A stretch of DNA of 64,000 nucleotides from Methanohalobium evestigatum Z-7303 (GTDB taxonomy: Archaea; Halobacteriota; Methanosarcinia; Methanosarcinales; Methanosarcinaceae), in NCBI RefSeq assembly GCF_000196655.1, contig NC_014253.1, positions 930,001 to 994,000 on the forward strand, given 5' to 3'. Shown here piece by piece: positions 45,927 to 56,311 of the stretch. A program made the position numbers and the translations under genes. Within the stretch, counting starts at the first letter, position 1, and every line of letters begins with the position of its first letter. The notes below the pieces were generated by a model. The model was given only the letters and a program-made list of their open reading frames with translations. It made no database searches and was not told the DNA's origin.

Positions 45927-46742
45927 ATGCTAAAGTTAGGTATAGTAGGGTGTGGAGCGATTGGTACTGAAATATGTAAGGCAGTTGATGAAGGCTCCAT
46001 CGAGAGTGAACTTGTAGCTGTATATGATAGAAATAAAGAACACCTTTCCAGTTTACAGTCATCTCTTTTAAATACAGAGCCAGTGGTATATGAATTACAG
46101 GAAATGGTAAAACATGTAGACCTTGTTGTAGAGAGTGCATCACAAAATGCAGCTTATGAGATAGTAACAACTGCTCTTGAATCCAGTTGTGACGTAATGG
46201 TCATGAGTGTAGGGGCATTTGTTGATAAAAACTTTCGGGAAAAAGTAACAGACATTGCAAAACAGAAAGGATGTAAAATATATTTGCCATCTGGTGCACT
46301 TGTGGGTCTTGATGGAGTTAAGACAGCTTCATGCAATAATATATATTCGGTGTCACTTACATCCAGAAAACCACCCGAAAGCCTTGAAGGAGCTCCTTAT
46401 ATAGTTGAAAACAATATCGACCTTGAGAACCTTAAAAACGAAACGGTTGTTTTTGAAGGGTCTGCAGCAGAAGCTGTAAAAATGTTTCCTGCAAATGTTA
46501 ATGTGGCAGCAACATTAAGTCTTTCAGGAATAGGATTTGATGAAACAAGTGTAAAAATTATAGCAGATCCCGGTGCTGAGAAAAATATACACAATGTAAC
46601 AGTAAAAGGTAATTTTGGTGAATTTACTACAAGAGTAGAAAATCTTCCATCACCTACAAATCCAAAAACAAGTTATCTGGCAAGTTTATCTGCTATCGCC
46701 ACTCTGAAAAATATAGTAAATCCCCTTCAGGTGGGGACATGA
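45927..46742 (+). CDS. nadX: L-aspartate dehydrogenase
   Basis: The 271-residue enzyme oxidises aspartate to iminoaspartate with NAD(P). It has LGIVGCGAIGTEICKAV at the N-terminus, LPSGALVGLDGVKTAS, the catalytic-region TSRKPPESLEG, and NVNVAATLSLSG. This replaces the flavin L-aspartate oxidase NadB. It lies 90 bp upstream of nadA in the same direction. Confidence 0.95.
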   Translation: MLKLGIVGCGAIGTEICKAVDEGSIESELVAVYDRNKEHLSSLQSSLLNTEPVVYELQEMVKHVDLVVESASQNAAYEIVTTALESSCDVMVMSVGAFVDKNFREKVTDIAKQKGCKIYLPSGALVGLDGVKTASCNNIYSVSLTSRKPPESLEGAPYIVENNIDLENLKNETVVFEGSAAEAVKMFPANVNVAATLSLSGIGFDETSVKIIADPGAEKNIHNVTVKGNFGEFTTRVENLPSPTNPKTSYLASLSAIATLKNIVNPLQVGT

Positions 46743-46832
46743 TAATGGATAAGTTTTTATGTGGGCATGATTATTGTAATTTTAAATAATAGGCTTTTAA
46801 TAATCAACTAAATCAGTTCATCAAGTGGTTTC

Positions 46833-47753
46833 ATGCAGGATAAACAATCCATTACTGATAATATAAATAAACTGAAAAATGAAAAAAATGCAGTAATACT
46901 TGCCCATAACTATCAAAGAGATGAAATACAGGATATTGCAGATTTTGTTGGAGATTCACTGGGACTCAGTCGGGAAGCAGTGAAGCAAGATGCCGATATA
47001 ATTGTTTTTTGTGGTGTCGATTTCATGGCTGAAAGTGCTGCAATACTCAGCCCTGAAAAGACGGTTATAATGCCAGAAATTGATGCTGGTTGTCCGATGG
47101 CTGCAATGGTGACCCCGAAATCACTTCGTGAAAAAAGGGAAGAATATCCGGATGCTGCAGTAGTTTGTTATGTAAATACATCAGCTGCGGTTAAAGCAGA
47201 ATGTGATATCTGTTGCACATCCGCTAACGCTGTTAATGTTATAAACTCTTTGGATGAAGATACGATAATATTTGTACCTGATAAAAACCTTGCAAATTTT
47301 GTTGCTTCTCAAACTGACAAGACTATAATACCATGGGAGGGTTACTGTCCTACACACCACCAGATTCTTGCAGGTGATGTGCTCCTGATGAAAGAGCAAC
47401 ATCCAAACGCAGAGTTTCTGGCTCATCCTGAATGCCGCAAAGATGTACTGGAGATTGCTGATAAAATTTTGAGCACCACTGGAATGGTAAATTATGTGCA
47501 GCAGTCAGATTCTAAAGAATTTATTATCGGAACTGAAAACGGAATCTTACACAGATTGGATAAAGAGAATCCAGATAAAACATTCTATCACGCGTCCCAG
47601 TACGCCATTTGTCCGAATATGAAAATGATTACCCTTGACAGTGTTCAGAAATCACTTGAAAAAATGGAATATAAAATAGAAGTTCCTGAGGATATAAGGA
47701 AAAAAGCTAAACGTGCGCTTGATAAGATGCTGGAGGTAAAGCGCAGTAAATAA
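46833..47753 (+). CDS. nadA: quinolinate synthase
   Basis: The 306-residue enzyme condenses iminoaspartate with dihydroxyacetone phosphate to quinolinate using a [4Fe-4S] cluster. It shows [46 protein letters not shown] and the cluster cysteines, with [11 protein letters not shown] and AHPECRKDV. It follows nadX. The UbiA-type gene begins 27 bp later. Confidence 0.96.
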   Translation: MQDKQSITDNINKLKNEKNAVILAHNYQRDEIQDIADFVGDSLGLSREAVKQDADIIVFCGVDFMAESAAILSPEKTVIMPEIDAGCPMAAMVTPKSLREKREEYPDAAVVCYVNTSAAVKAECDICCTSANAVNVINSLDEDTIIFVPDKNLANFVASQTDKTIIPWEGYCPTHHQILAGDVLLMKEQHPNAEFLAHPECRKDVLEIADKILSTTGMVNYVQQSDSKEFIIGTENGILHRLDKENPDKTFYHASQYAICPNMKMITLDSVQKSLEKMEYKIEVPEDIRKKAKRALDKMLEVKRSK

Positions 47754-47780
47754 TATTATATTAACTGACAAGTGTATTTT

Positions 47781-48626
47781 ATGCGTGCCTATATCCAGTT
47801 AATTCGGTATGGTAATTGTGTAATGGCAGCGGTTGCTGCTGTCATCGGGGTGTTTATAGCTTTCAACATACTTAACCCCGCATTATTGGGTTATTCTTTT
47901 GTTTACAGAACTCTGAGTGTATTTTTTGTAGTGTTTTTTGTGACTGGTGCGGGTAACGCCATTAATGATTATTTTGATTACGAAATTGATGCGGTGAATA
48001 AACCATCAAGACCCATTCCCTCTGGAAAAATCGGTTTGTCTAAGGCTTTTTATTTTTCAATAACACTTTTTATAATCGGTGTGGTAATTGCTTTTACCCT
48101 AAACTGGATAACAGGAATTATAGCTCTATTTAACTCACTGGTGCTTATTTACTACGCAAAAACCTTAAAACGAAAAGCATTTTCCGGAAACTTAAGCATA
48201 GGATATCTGACAGGTTCTACTTTTCTTTTTGGTGGAGCTGTATATGGAATATCTGGTCTTTATGCATTGATGATTCTATTTATTCTTGCCACACTTGCAA
48301 CTACATCCAGAGAGATTGTAAAAGACATTGAAGATATAAAGGGAGATGAAAAAGAAAAAGCAAACACACTCCCGATTCATATAGGTGTAAAAAAATCTGC
48401 CTACATTGCTTCGTTTATTGGCTTTATAGCAATAGTCTCCAGCCCACTTCCTTATATCCTGTCTTTGTTGGGTATTAATTATCTATATATAGTAGCACTG
48501 GCGGATATATTCTTTATAGTAGCTATTACTGAGATTGTTTTCTATAAAAACGCCTCAATGTCTTCCAAACTTTTTAAAATAGCAATGATGTTTGCTCTTA
48601 TTTCGTTTATTGCAGGTTCACTATAA
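47781..48626 (+). CDS. UbiA-family prenyltransferase, probable DGGGP synthase
   Basis: The 281-residue membrane protein has about eight helices and the UbiA motifs NDYFDYEIDAVNKPSRPIPSG and REIVKDIEDIKGDEKEKANTLPI. The size and sequence fit digeranylgeranylglyceryl phosphate synthase, the second ether-bond step of archaeal membrane lipids. The ATG at 47781 gives MRAYIQLIRYGNC, the usual start of archaeal members; the GTG at 47772 is less likely. It is convergent with the SAM synthetase, 4 bp apart. Confidence 0.9.
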   Translation: MRAYIQLIRYGNCVMAAVAAVIGVFIAFNILNPALLGYSFVYRTLSVFFVVFFVTGAGNAINDYFDYEIDAVNKPSRPIPSGKIGLSKAFYFSITLFIIGVVIAFTLNWITGIIALFNSLVLIYYAKTLKRKAFSGNLSIGYLTGSTFLFGGAVYGISGLYALMILFILATLATTSREIVKDIEDIKGDEKEKANTLPIHIGVKKSAYIASFIGFIAIVSSPLPYILSLLGINYLYIVALADIFFIVAITEIVFYKNASMSSKLFKIAMMFALISFIAGSL

Positions 48627-48630
48627 TTAT

Positions 48631-49851
48631 TTAGTACAGGGGAATCTTTCCTTTTGCAAGTTCCATACAAAATTGCTGGATATTTTCAAGTTCTGAATTG
48701 ATAACCTCATGAACTTCCGTTTTGACTGAATCAAGGGTGCCTGCTTCCATTGAAATTTGTGTAGTTGCCATACGAGGTGCATCAATAGGTTTTCCTATAT
48801 CACTCAATAACCATACATAGGCTTCAGAAACATCAGGTATTTCATTATAAATTCTATAAGCAATTCTATGGCTTAAAGCGTTGTAGATTTTTCCTACATG
48901 ACTTACAGGATTTTTACCGGCTGCAGCCTCCGCACTGGAAGGTCTGTTTAATGGGATAATTCCGTTAACACGGTTTCCACGCCCTACTTGACCGCAATCA
49001 GCATCTTCTGCTGATGTACCTGTTACAGTAGTATAGATACCGTTCAAACCTTTTCCGGGTTCATCAAGGGTGTTAAATGAAATTGAAGTAGAAGGCAGAT
49101 TATTTTCAGTTTCAGCGTACTTTGACACGAATTCATCAATTTCATTTATGATTTCATTTTTTCTTTTGAAATATTCATCTTCTGATTTTATATAACTGTC
49201 AATCAATGGCATTGCCACTGTGAGGTGAATATCGTTGTTGTTTCTTACACCCATGACCTTAACATCTTCACCCGATTCAGGATATTCTTTTTTAAATGTA
49301 GAAGAGTTTAGATGTTTTTCTGTTTCATGAACTATCCACTCTGTAAACGTAGACGGAGCAAAACCAACCGCAGCAGATGTATCATTTGCACCAAGAACTT
49401 CATTTTTTTTCTTTCGTCTGAATATATCAGTAAGTTCTGAAGAACCACTTTTAAGCTCAATTTGATATTGTATCTGGGATGGGTCTACAAACCGTAAATT
49501 CTCAGAAAACCACTCCTTTGCAGTACTGGTTACAATATTTTCAATATCAAATTCTATGCCATCGGCTTCAAAGGTTGCACGGTCACCAAAAACAAGAAGC
49601 ATCGGGTCTACAATTTCTCCTCCTCCAAGTTCCCCTTCAACTTTCCCTGATACAAGCATTCCCTTGTCAGTATTATGATGTAGTATGTAACCCAGTTTTT
49701 TTAAATATTCACTACAAAGGTTTACAGATACTCTATCCATCAACGAATCACAGATATAATCAGGATGTCCCAAACCTTTTCTTTCAACAATTTCAAGTTT
49801 CTGCTCTTGAAGTGGTTGGGTATTTAAATTCTCAATAACAATATTGCTCAA
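48631..49851 (-). CDS. S-adenosylmethionine synthetase, archaeal type
   Basis: The 406-residue enzyme is the archaeal MAT type, distinct from bacterial MetK. It has IVERKGLGHPDYICDSLMDRVS, GGGEIVDPMLLVFGDRA, DCGQVGRGNRVNGIIPLNRPSSAEAAAGKNP and SDIGKPIDAP. It makes SAM from methionine and ATP. Confidence 0.96.
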   Translation of the reverse strand: MSNIVIENLNTQPLQEQKLEIVERKGLGHPDYICDSLMDRVSVNLCSEYLKKLGYILHHNTDKGMLVSGKVEGELGGGEIVDPMLLVFGDRATFEADGIEFDIENIVTSTAKEWFSENLRFVDPSQIQYQIELKSGSSELTDIFRRKKKNEVLGANDTSAAVGFAPSTFTEWIVHETEKHLNSSTFKKEYPESGEDVKVMGVRNNNDIHLTVAMPLIDSYIKSEDEYFKRKNEIINEIDEFVSKYAETENNLPSTSISFNTLDEPGKGLNGIYTTVTGTSAEDADCGQVGRGNRVNGIIPLNRPSSAEAAAGKNPVSHVGKIYNALSHRIAYRIYNEIPDVSEAYVWLLSDIGKPIDAPRMATTQISMEAGTLDSVKTEVHEVINSELENIQQFCMELAKGKIPLY

Positions 49852-49922
49852 TTATTATTCCCCCTCATGTATAAAACGAAGAATTAAACCCATCAATAAC
49901 ATTAGTAGTTTCCTAAATAAAT

Positions 49923-50615
49923 TTAACCTTCTGTGTCTTCAATAAATGAGGAGGAATGTTTGAGATATTCCTGAAGCATTCTCGGGAATGTGGATGCTGG
50001 GACGTACCTTACAGCCAGTTGTTCTGCCCATTTTTGTATCCCGTAATCGCTTGCTACAACAGCAGCATCAAGTTCTTTTGCAAGCAGTAATACATCAATA
50101 TCTGGTGCGCTGTCAAGAATCCCATAGCGAAGAGCTGATCGGTATTTGTTTCTGAATTTTCCTATTATACCACCTATTACCTCTCTTTCAATTTCTTCAC
50201 CGAAATTATCTCTGTCCTCTTCCTTTAAGGACATACACTGAGAAGCAGTATTTAGAATAGCGTCTTCTGCAACATTCATACCCTTGTTTATTCTGTCGCG
50301 CATGTAAGTGACATATTCATGGAATATGCGTGATGGTATTGTTACATTATATCTGTCAGGTGTTTTTTTGACAAGCCATGTATCAATTTTAGCAATAACT
50401 TCGTCTTCACAGTTGTTGTTCTTGGCGAATTCTTGCAATTCATTGTATACTGACGGAAACGGAATGTAACAACTTATATCAAGTTGAAGTCTGGCATTTG
50501 CTATAAGCTCAAGGATGCTCTGCATTCCGTCACATAGTTCGTCAATTTCCATCTGTGATCTGACCTGCAGATCGGTAAGTGCGGTGGTATCCAGAACAAA
50601 TCTCTGTCGCAGCAT
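49923..50615 (-). CDS. HARP, Aquifex-type protein RNase P (RNA ligase partner)
   Basis: The 230-residue PIN-domain protein begins [13 protein letters not shown], with further acidic residues [30 protein letters not shown]. It belongs to the RNA ligase partner/MJ0950 family, now known as HARP, homologous to the protein-only RNase P of Aquifex. Such enzymes cut pre-tRNA 5' leaders as large oligomers; archaea with HARP usually also keep the RNA-based RNase P. No RNA ligase gene is adjacent. Confidence 0.88.
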   Translation of the reverse strand: MLRQRFVLDTTALTDLQVRSQMEIDELCDGMQSILELIANARLQLDISCYIPFPSVYNELQEFAKNNNCEDEVIAKIDTWLVKKTPDRYNVTIPSRIFHEYVTYMRDRINKGMNVAEDAILNTASQCMSLKEEDRDNFGEEIEREVIGGIIGKFRNKYRSALRYGILDSAPDIDVLLLAKELDAAVVASDYGIQKWAEQLAVRYVPASTFPRMLQEYLKHSSSFIEDTEG

Positions 50616-50723
50616 TTTTTAAACTCATAATTTGATTTAGATTATTATTTGATGGATTTTATTTTATACTATATCAGTTTTGTTTTTTTGAGATTGTCCT
50701 TTTTGGCGATAAGTTATTAATTT

Positions 50724-51389
50724 TTAAACTGAAGCTTTTCTTCTTCTGTCCTCTTTAATTATTTCTTTTACGATTTCTATTGCATCACGGGCATCATCAG
50801 CATAGGCATCTGCACCAATTTCACCACAGAAATCCCTTGAGACAGGTCCCCCTCCTATCATAATTTTAACATCGGGTATTTCTCTTCTTGCCATTTTTAC
50901 TACATCTTTCATTCCCATCATGCTGGTGGTCATCATGGCAGATAATCCGATGACATCAGCATTTACATCTTTGGCGATTTCTATAAAATCTTCATAGGGA
51001 ACATCCTTCCCAAGATCATATACAGTTATTCCAGCAGACTTAAGAAGTGAACTTACAAGATTTATGCCAATGTCGTGGATATCACCAAGAATTACACCCA
51101 CTACAGCCACACCGGATTCTTTTGTCCGTTCTACATCAACATGCGGCTGAAGTACTGTTATAGCTTCATTCATGGCTTCAGAGGATAACATGATATGAGG
51201 AATAAACATCTCACCGTTGTCATATTTTTCACTGACAACATGCATACCGCGTGTACAACCATCTGTTATTGCTTCATATGGATCTATATTCTCTTCCAGT
51301 ACTTTCTGAGCAAATTTTATAGCTTTGTCTTTATCACCATTGACAACAGCATTGGCTAATCCGTTCAATATATCATTTTTATCGGTCAA
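50724..51389 (-). CDS. methylotrophic corrinoid protein (MtmC/MtbC/MttC type), orphan
   Basis: The 221-residue protein has a helical cap (KDKAIKFAQKVLEENIDPYEAITDG) and a B12-binding Rossmann part with the cobalt-coordinating motif GDIHDIG (DxHxxG), then VIGLSAMMTTSMMGMKDVV and MIGGGPVS. It resembles the corrinoid carriers of methanol, methylamine or related methyltransferases. No methyltransferase or activator lies beside it in this window, so its methyl donor is unknown. I prefer the TTG at 51389, after a GGGGGG site. Confidence 0.88.
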   Translation of the reverse strand: MTDKNDILNGLANAVVNGDKDKAIKFAQKVLEENIDPYEAITDGCTRGMHVVSEKYDNGEMFIPHIMLSSEAMNEAITVLQPHVDVERTKESGVAVVGVILGDIHDIGINLVSSLLKSAGITVYDLGKDVPYEDFIEIAKDVNADVIGLSAMMTTSMMGMKDVVKMARREIPDVKIMIGGGPVSRDFCGEIGADAYADDARDAIEIVKEIIKEDRRRKASV

Positions 51390-51496
51390 TTTTAACAAAC
51401 CCCCCAAAATGACCTATATATTTATATTTAGCTATACAATATATATACTTATAGGTGGAATAAGTGAACTACCACTTGGCTAAAGACCAAGTGGCT

Positions 51497-52741
51497 TCAA
51501 AAGGAGTTTACTCCAAAGAGCCTTATCCTTCTTGGATGGTTCACACATCCACTATCGGTTATCCCTGTAAGAGAATCACCGACTACTTTTCTTAATATGT
51601 TCAATGCTCCATTAACATCGGCATTGAGCAATTTACCAGTAGAAGACTGGAACAATCCCCTCTTGACTCTTTTACCCATGTATTTTTGGTGTTTTTCAAT
51701 GGGTTCTAATGCAAGAGCATCGGTTTTACTGGTATATGCCTCATCAACTTCTATACAATTGATACCGTAGTACTCACATTTAGACCGAAGTTTCTGTTTG
51801 AATTTACCAAAGGGTATAGTTTGAAAAGTCTGGTTATTCTTTTTACCCATATTGAAGTTCTGCTTTATGTCTTTCAGTTCTCCGATTATGATGTTGCCGA
51901 TGTTATTATCTATACAGTGTTTGACGATATAGTTAACACTCTGATTCATGAAATCGTTGAGTTTGTTCTTCCTTTTCTCGAACAACCAGTTCAGTTTCTG
52001 ACCTGATTTAATACCCTGTTTATCATATACAGACTGCAACCCACTTTTGACTTTGTTCCACCAACGGTTATAAGATTTCAAACCCCTGCCTTCTATGATG
52101 AAAGCAGTCCCATTGGTATCTACACAGGTTGCAAAATTGTTCACTCCCAAATCAATAGATAGATGTTTATTGTAGTCTAAATCGACTTTTTCACCGATAT
52201 CCCTGTAAACATACTCTATCTCAAACCATTGTCCGTTATACTTCGGGATTATCCTTACTTCTTTTATGTGTTTACCGATTATGTTTTCAGGTAACTTGAA
52301 GTACAGGTATCTCACACCATAGTTTTTGTAGAAATCTCTACCCATAGACAATCTGATGAATCCATCGTTGATTTTGAACATATCTTTTGGGAATATACAT
52401 ACAAATTTAGAGTCTTTAGGTAAGTATTCAGGCATCTTTACAGGTCGGTTGTAGTTACCTCTTTTTCTCTCGCCCAGAACCCTGAAAAACGATTTCATGT
52501 TTCTGTCTACCACTTTCATGGTCTGCTGTGCGACCTGTGAAGGCAGCATTTTGTAATTCTCATTATCTTTTACCAAGTGGTAAGCGGATTCGTGATTAAT
52601 GTACTTTCCATTTTCAAAATAGTATTGTCTTGTAGTGTACAGAGTAAAATTGTACAGGTTTTTAGACAATTTAGTAATCCTTTTCAGGACTTCATACTTC
52701 TGTTTATCCGCTTTAACATGGTTTTTCTGGGTGAGATACAT
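51497..52741 (-). CDS. tnpB: TnpB RNA-guided nuclease, copy B (zinc-less subfamily)
   Basis: The 414-residue protein has the RuvC residues Asp in SIDLGVNNFAT, Glu in IGELKDIKQN and Asp in LNADVNGALNI. The zinc ribbon cysteines found in copy A are absent: the corresponding segment reads VDEAYTSKTDALALEPIEKH, a known TnpB variation. The full core is present, so it may be active. Only about 30 bp separate the stop codon from the element end, so the guide RNA scaffold must lie largely within the gene's 3' end. Confidence 0.9.
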   Translation of the reverse strand: MYLTQKNHVKADKQKYEVLKRITKLSKNLYNFTLYTTRQYYFENGKYINHESAYHLVKDNENYKMLPSQVAQQTMKVVDRNMKSFFRVLGERKRGNYNRPVKMPEYLPKDSKFVCIFPKDMFKINDGFIRLSMGRDFYKNYGVRYLYFKLPENIIGKHIKEVRIIPKYNGQWFEIEYVYRDIGEKVDLDYNKHLSIDLGVNNFATCVDTNGTAFIIEGRGLKSYNRWWNKVKSGLQSVYDKQGIKSGQKLNWLFEKRKNKLNDFMNQSVNYIVKHCIDNNIGNIIIGELKDIKQNFNMGKKNNQTFQTIPFGKFKQKLRSKCEYYGINCIEVDEAYTSKTDALALEPIEKHQKYMGKRVKRGLFQSSTGKLLNADVNGALNILRKVVGDSLTGITDSGCVNHPRRIRLFGVNSF

Positions 52742-52808
52742 TATATTATATATTTTGTAAATATTTTATTTAAACGTTACGTTATGTATTAGACGGTATT
52801 TATCCCCG

Positions 52809-52858
52809 TGTTTCATTTTGAAGAAATGAAACTCGCATTAAATCTGCGATTTGATGCG
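52809..52858. repeat. 50-bp double-hairpin module in copy B left end
   Basis: Inserted between CCCCG and ATGCTGAAG compared with copies A and C. It forms GTTTCATTT / AAATGAAAC (loop TGAAG) and a second, 10-11-bp stem TCGCATTAAAT / ATTTGATGCGA (loop CTGCG, one T-G pair). Its core TTAAATCTGCGATTT matches the module at 55237-55286 at 13 of 15 positions. Confidence 0.7.
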
Positions 52859-52945
52859 ATGCTGAAGACATCGGGGTTTTCTACCTTCCGTTATTATAAA
52901 AAAAGTATGAACTTGTGTACAGTTTAACTTTTTTAGAACATTGTA

Positions 52946-55147
52946 TCAGCCATTGTTTGAATCTGAATCAGACTGGATATACATCCTCGCATTCTGGTCA
53001 TAGAACTGCATGTCTTTTTTGGATGTAGTAGGTTTTGTTCTTGCAATGGCTTTTTCAAAATGTGACCAGTTAATTTTTATTCTATTTGCAATATCCTTTG
53101 CTTCGGATTTGCTGAGTCCTGGTTTTATAACTTCACGAAGTGCAAGCAAAGCTGCTTCTCTACAGATAGCTTCTATATCCGCTCCTGAATAACCTTCTGT
53201 TATATTTGCAAGTTTTTCAATGTCCACGTTATCTGCAAGTGGTTTGCCTTCAAGATGTATGTTAAATATCATTTTTCTACTCTCTTTTTCAGGAATACTC
53301 ACATACACCATCCTGTCGAAACGTCCTGGACGCAGAAGGGCGGGGTCAACTATATCCAACCGGTTTGTGGCGGCTATAACAACCACATCTTTGAGTTCTT
53401 CTATACCATCCATTTCTGTAAGTATCTGGCTTACTACACGCTCTGTAACATTGGAATCGTTACTTTTTCCGCGACGAGGTGCAATAGAATCGATTTCATC
53501 AATAAAAATCACTGTAGGTGCTGCCTGTTTAGCTTTTCTAAACGTCTCTCTTATAGCACGTTCTGACTCTCCTACATACTTACTCAACAGTTCCGGACCT
53601 TTTATACTTATAAAATTAGCCTCACTTTCACCGGAAACGGCTTTTGCAAGCATGGTTTTTCCTGTGCCAGGGGGACCATAGAGTATAACCCCTCTTGGAG
53701 GAGTTGTATTCACCGCTTTAAACAAATCAGGATATTTAAGAGGCCATTCAACAGCTTCTGAAAGTTCCTGTTTAGCATTATCCAGACCCCCTATATCATC
53801 CCAGTTGATATGTGCTACCTCTACAACCACTTCCCTCATGGCAGAGGGTTCAATGTTTTTAAGGGCTTCATAAAAATCGTTTTTTGTAACTTTCAGGCTA
53901 TCCAGTATATCCGGTGGTATTTCTTCCTCAATTTTAATATGCGGCATTATTTTTCTCAAAGCTCTCATTGCCGCTTCTTTACAGAGTGATGCAAGGTCTG
54001 CTCCAACAAAACCATGTGTAATATCTGCCAGTTCATCAAGGACAATATCATTATCAAACGGCATTCCTCTGGTATGTACTTTTAAAATTTCCAGCCTTGC
54101 ATCTCTGTCAGGTATTTCTATCTCTATTTCCCGGTCAAACCTACCGCCACGTCTTAGAGCTTCATCCACTGAACTCGGGCGATTAGTTGCTGCAATAACT
54201 ATTACTTCTCCTCTGGATTTGAGTCCGTCCATTAGTGAGAGAAGTTGTGCTACAATCCTTTGTTCTACTTCCCCGGAAACCTCACCACGTTTTGGTGCAA
54301 TGGAATCAATTTCATCGATAAAGATTATAGATGGAGCATCATTTTCTGCCTCTTCAAATATCTCACGCAATTTTTCCTCGCTTTCTCCATAGTATTTGGA
54401 CATTATTTCAGGTCCGCTGAGAGATATAAAATTCGCATCTGTTTCATAGGCGACAGCTTTTGCAATCAGAGTTTTACCAGTTCCTGATGGACCATAAACC
54501 ATTACACCTTTTGGAGGTTCAATCCCAAGTTTTTGGAATAATTCAGGGTGTCTTAGCGGAAGTTCTATCATTTCCCTTACAAGACCGATTTCGCGTTTGA
54601 GACCACCGATATCTTCATAGGTTATCCTTTCGGTAGTTTCACCTTCACTGTCAACGGATTCATCTTTTAATCTGATAGATGTGTCATTAGTAACGACTGC
54701 AGGACCGGCAGGTTTGATGGAAACTACTACAAAATATAGTGGTTCATTAACAGTTTCCACTCTGACCCATTCACCACGTGTGACAGGTCTGCCCTCAAGC
54801 ATACGTGAAAGATACTGCGCCCCTTTGACAAAATGAACAGGTTTTGCAGGTGCAAGTGTAACTTTATCTGCGGTTTTAGCCTGTATTTTACTGACTACAA
54901 CTATGTCGTCAATACCTACACCTGTATTGCTTCTTGTATTGCCATCTATTCTGATGACATCTTTTGCTGTATCGTTTTCATAAAATGGCTGGATAACTGC
55001 ATATCCCTGTTTTTTGCTTCTGATTTCTATAATGTCCCCACTGACTGCGCCGAGTTTCTGCATTGACTCTCTGTCCACCCTGGCGATACCCTTCCCCACA
55101 TCTTTATGATAAGCTCTGGAAACATGAACTGTTATATTTTCGTTCAT
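52946..55147 (-). CDS. CDC48/VAT AAA+ ATPase
   Basis: The 733-residue unfoldase has the double-psi barrel and four-stranded N-domains (about 1-180), then D1 with Walker A GPSGTGKT and Walker [14 protein letters not shown], and D2 with GPPGTGKT and [13 protein letters not shown]. Both arginine-finger segments are present ([11 protein letters not shown] and [11 protein letters not shown]). It extracts and unfolds proteins, feeding the archaeal proteasome. The tail (SDSDSNNG) is short. It is alone on its strand, flanked on both sides by TnpB elements. Confidence 0.97.
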   Translation of the reverse strand: MNENITVHVSRAYHKDVGKGIARVDRESMQKLGAVSGDIIEIRSKKQGYAVIQPFYENDTAKDVIRIDGNTRSNTGVGIDDIVVVSKIQAKTADKVTLAPAKPVHFVKGAQYLSRMLEGRPVTRGEWVRVETVNEPLYFVVVSIKPAGPAVVTNDTSIRLKDESVDSEGETTERITYEDIGGLKREIGLVREMIELPLRHPELFQKLGIEPPKGVMVYGPSGTGKTLIAKAVAYETDANFISLSGPEIMSKYYGESEEKLREIFEEAENDAPSIIFIDEIDSIAPKRGEVSGEVEQRIVAQLLSLMDGLKSRGEVIVIAATNRPSSVDEALRRGGRFDREIEIEIPDRDARLEILKVHTRGMPFDNDIVLDELADITHGFVGADLASLCKEAAMRALRKIMPHIKIEEEIPPDILDSLKVTKNDFYEALKNIEPSAMREVVVEVAHINWDDIGGLDNAKQELSEAVEWPLKYPDLFKAVNTTPPRGVILYGPPGTGKTMLAKAVSGESEANFISIKGPELLSKYVGESERAIRETFRKAKQAAPTVIFIDEIDSIAPRRGKSNDSNVTERVVSQILTEMDGIEELKDVVVIAATNRLDIVDPALLRPGRFDRMVYVSIPEKESRKMIFNIHLEGKPLADNVDIEKLANITEGYSGADIEAICREAALLALREVIKPGLSKSEAKDIANRIKINWSHFEKAIARTKPTTSKKDMQFYDQNARMYIQSDSDSNNG

Positions 55148-55236
55148 TTTTTGACTACCTGTTTATGCATTCTGCATTATTGGGTGGTGTAACCATCTAT
55201 ATAGTGAACTACCAATTGGCTAAAGACCAAGTGGCT

Positions 55237-55286
55237 CCTTAAATAAAAAATTTAAGGATAACTTTAAATCTATGATTTAAAGTGCT
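55237..55286. repeat. 50-bp double-hairpin module in copy C right end
   Basis: Inserted after GTGGCT compared with copy A, with GCT repeated at its far side. It forms CCTTAAAT / ATTTAAGG (loop AAAAA), a 3-base spacer, then ACTTTAAAT / ATTTAAAGT (loop CTATG). The length, arrangement and central TTAAATCT..GATTT agree with the module at 52809-52858. Confidence 0.7.
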
Positions 55287-55306
55287 TCCTGTTTCATCCT
55301 TTTCCC

Positions 55307-56311
55307 TTATTTAAGTTCTAAATCCTTATTATAATATCCACATACATGACAGATTTTGCTTGATGGATCGAATCGTCCTATCTTGATGATATTTTTACCA
55401 TACCATGCTGCTTTATATTCCAATTTCTGAACGAAACTACTCCATGAAGCATCAGTTATATGCTGTGCCAGATTATGATTTCTCAGCAATCCTTTAACAT
55501 TCAAACATTCCAGTGCTACAGCTTGGTTCTCGCTTATCAACCTGGAACTTAATTTATGCTGGAAATCTTCTCTCTGATTAGCAATTTTCTCATGATATTT
55601 TGCTATTTGATGTTTCAGTTTCTTGTAATTGTTAGAACCTTTCTTTTTTCTGCTGAGCCTTTTCTGTAATACCTTCAATCTTTCAATCGAATTTTTCAGG
55701 TACCTTGGATTATCGATTTTTTCACCGTCGGATGTAACAGCGAAATCCTTGATTCCTACATCGACTCCTACTGTATTATTTTGGTCGAATTTGTATTTTT
55801 GTGGTAATTGTTTTCCGTCATCGACTAAAATACTGATATAATATTTTCCTGTCGGTGTTCTTTTTATAGTTGCAGTCCTTTGTTTACCTTTAAACCTTCT
55901 ATGAAGCCTGGTTTTTATCCAGCCGATTTTAGGTATGTATACTTTATTATTACCAAAATCGACTTTATACCATTGAGGAATAGGGAAAGATTGAACAGGG
56001 TTTTTCTTGGATTTAAACTTTGGGAAACCTGATTTTTCTCTGAAAAACTTGGTGAAAGCATTTTCCAGATTAAGAGTGGCTCCCTGTAATGATTGTGAGT
56101 TAATCTCTTTCAACCATTCATAGTCACCTTTTAATGCCCTTATTCGTTTGTTCAATTCAAATCTTGATATTGCTTTACCATCCTGCTCATAAGATTTGAT
56201 TTTGTTCTCCAATGCCCAGTTGTATATGAACCTACAAGCTCCTATATGTTTTGCTATTAACTCCTATTGTGTTTGATTTGGATACATACGGTACTTGTAG
56301 GCTTTTAACAT
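55307..56311 (-). pseudogene. tnpB: truncated tnpB of copy C
   Basis: The frame begins MLKAYKYRMYPNQTQ, followed by TAG at codon 16 where copy A has CAG, then continues unbroken to CHVCGYYNKDLELK and stops. The second half of the zinc ribbon and the third RuvC aspartate (HDRDINAS in copy A) are missing, so the nuclease cannot be active even if the TAG is read through. The remainder is nearly identical to copy A, indicating recent duplication. Confidence 0.9.

Larger units (their letters stand above)
51464..52900 (-). mobile_element. TnpB-only IS element, copy B (divergent)
   Basis: This element shares its ends with copies A and C: right end GTGAACTACC plus the CCACTTGG / CCAAGTGG hairpin (51472-51494), and left end with a CCCCG / CGGGG outer stem, then GGTAGAAAA and TTATAATAA. 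The left-end hairpin is enlarged by a 50-bp double-hairpin module at 52809-52858. The coding part is a different TnpB subfamily, so the ends have been exchanged or conserved across lineages. It inserted beside the corrinoid gene. Confidence 0.85.

Noticed and set aside
56260-56270. Pyrrolysine at the TAG of the copy C tnpB
   Set aside because: The gene is also deleted for a catalytic residue, so selection to keep readthrough is unlikely; CAG to TAG decay is simpler.
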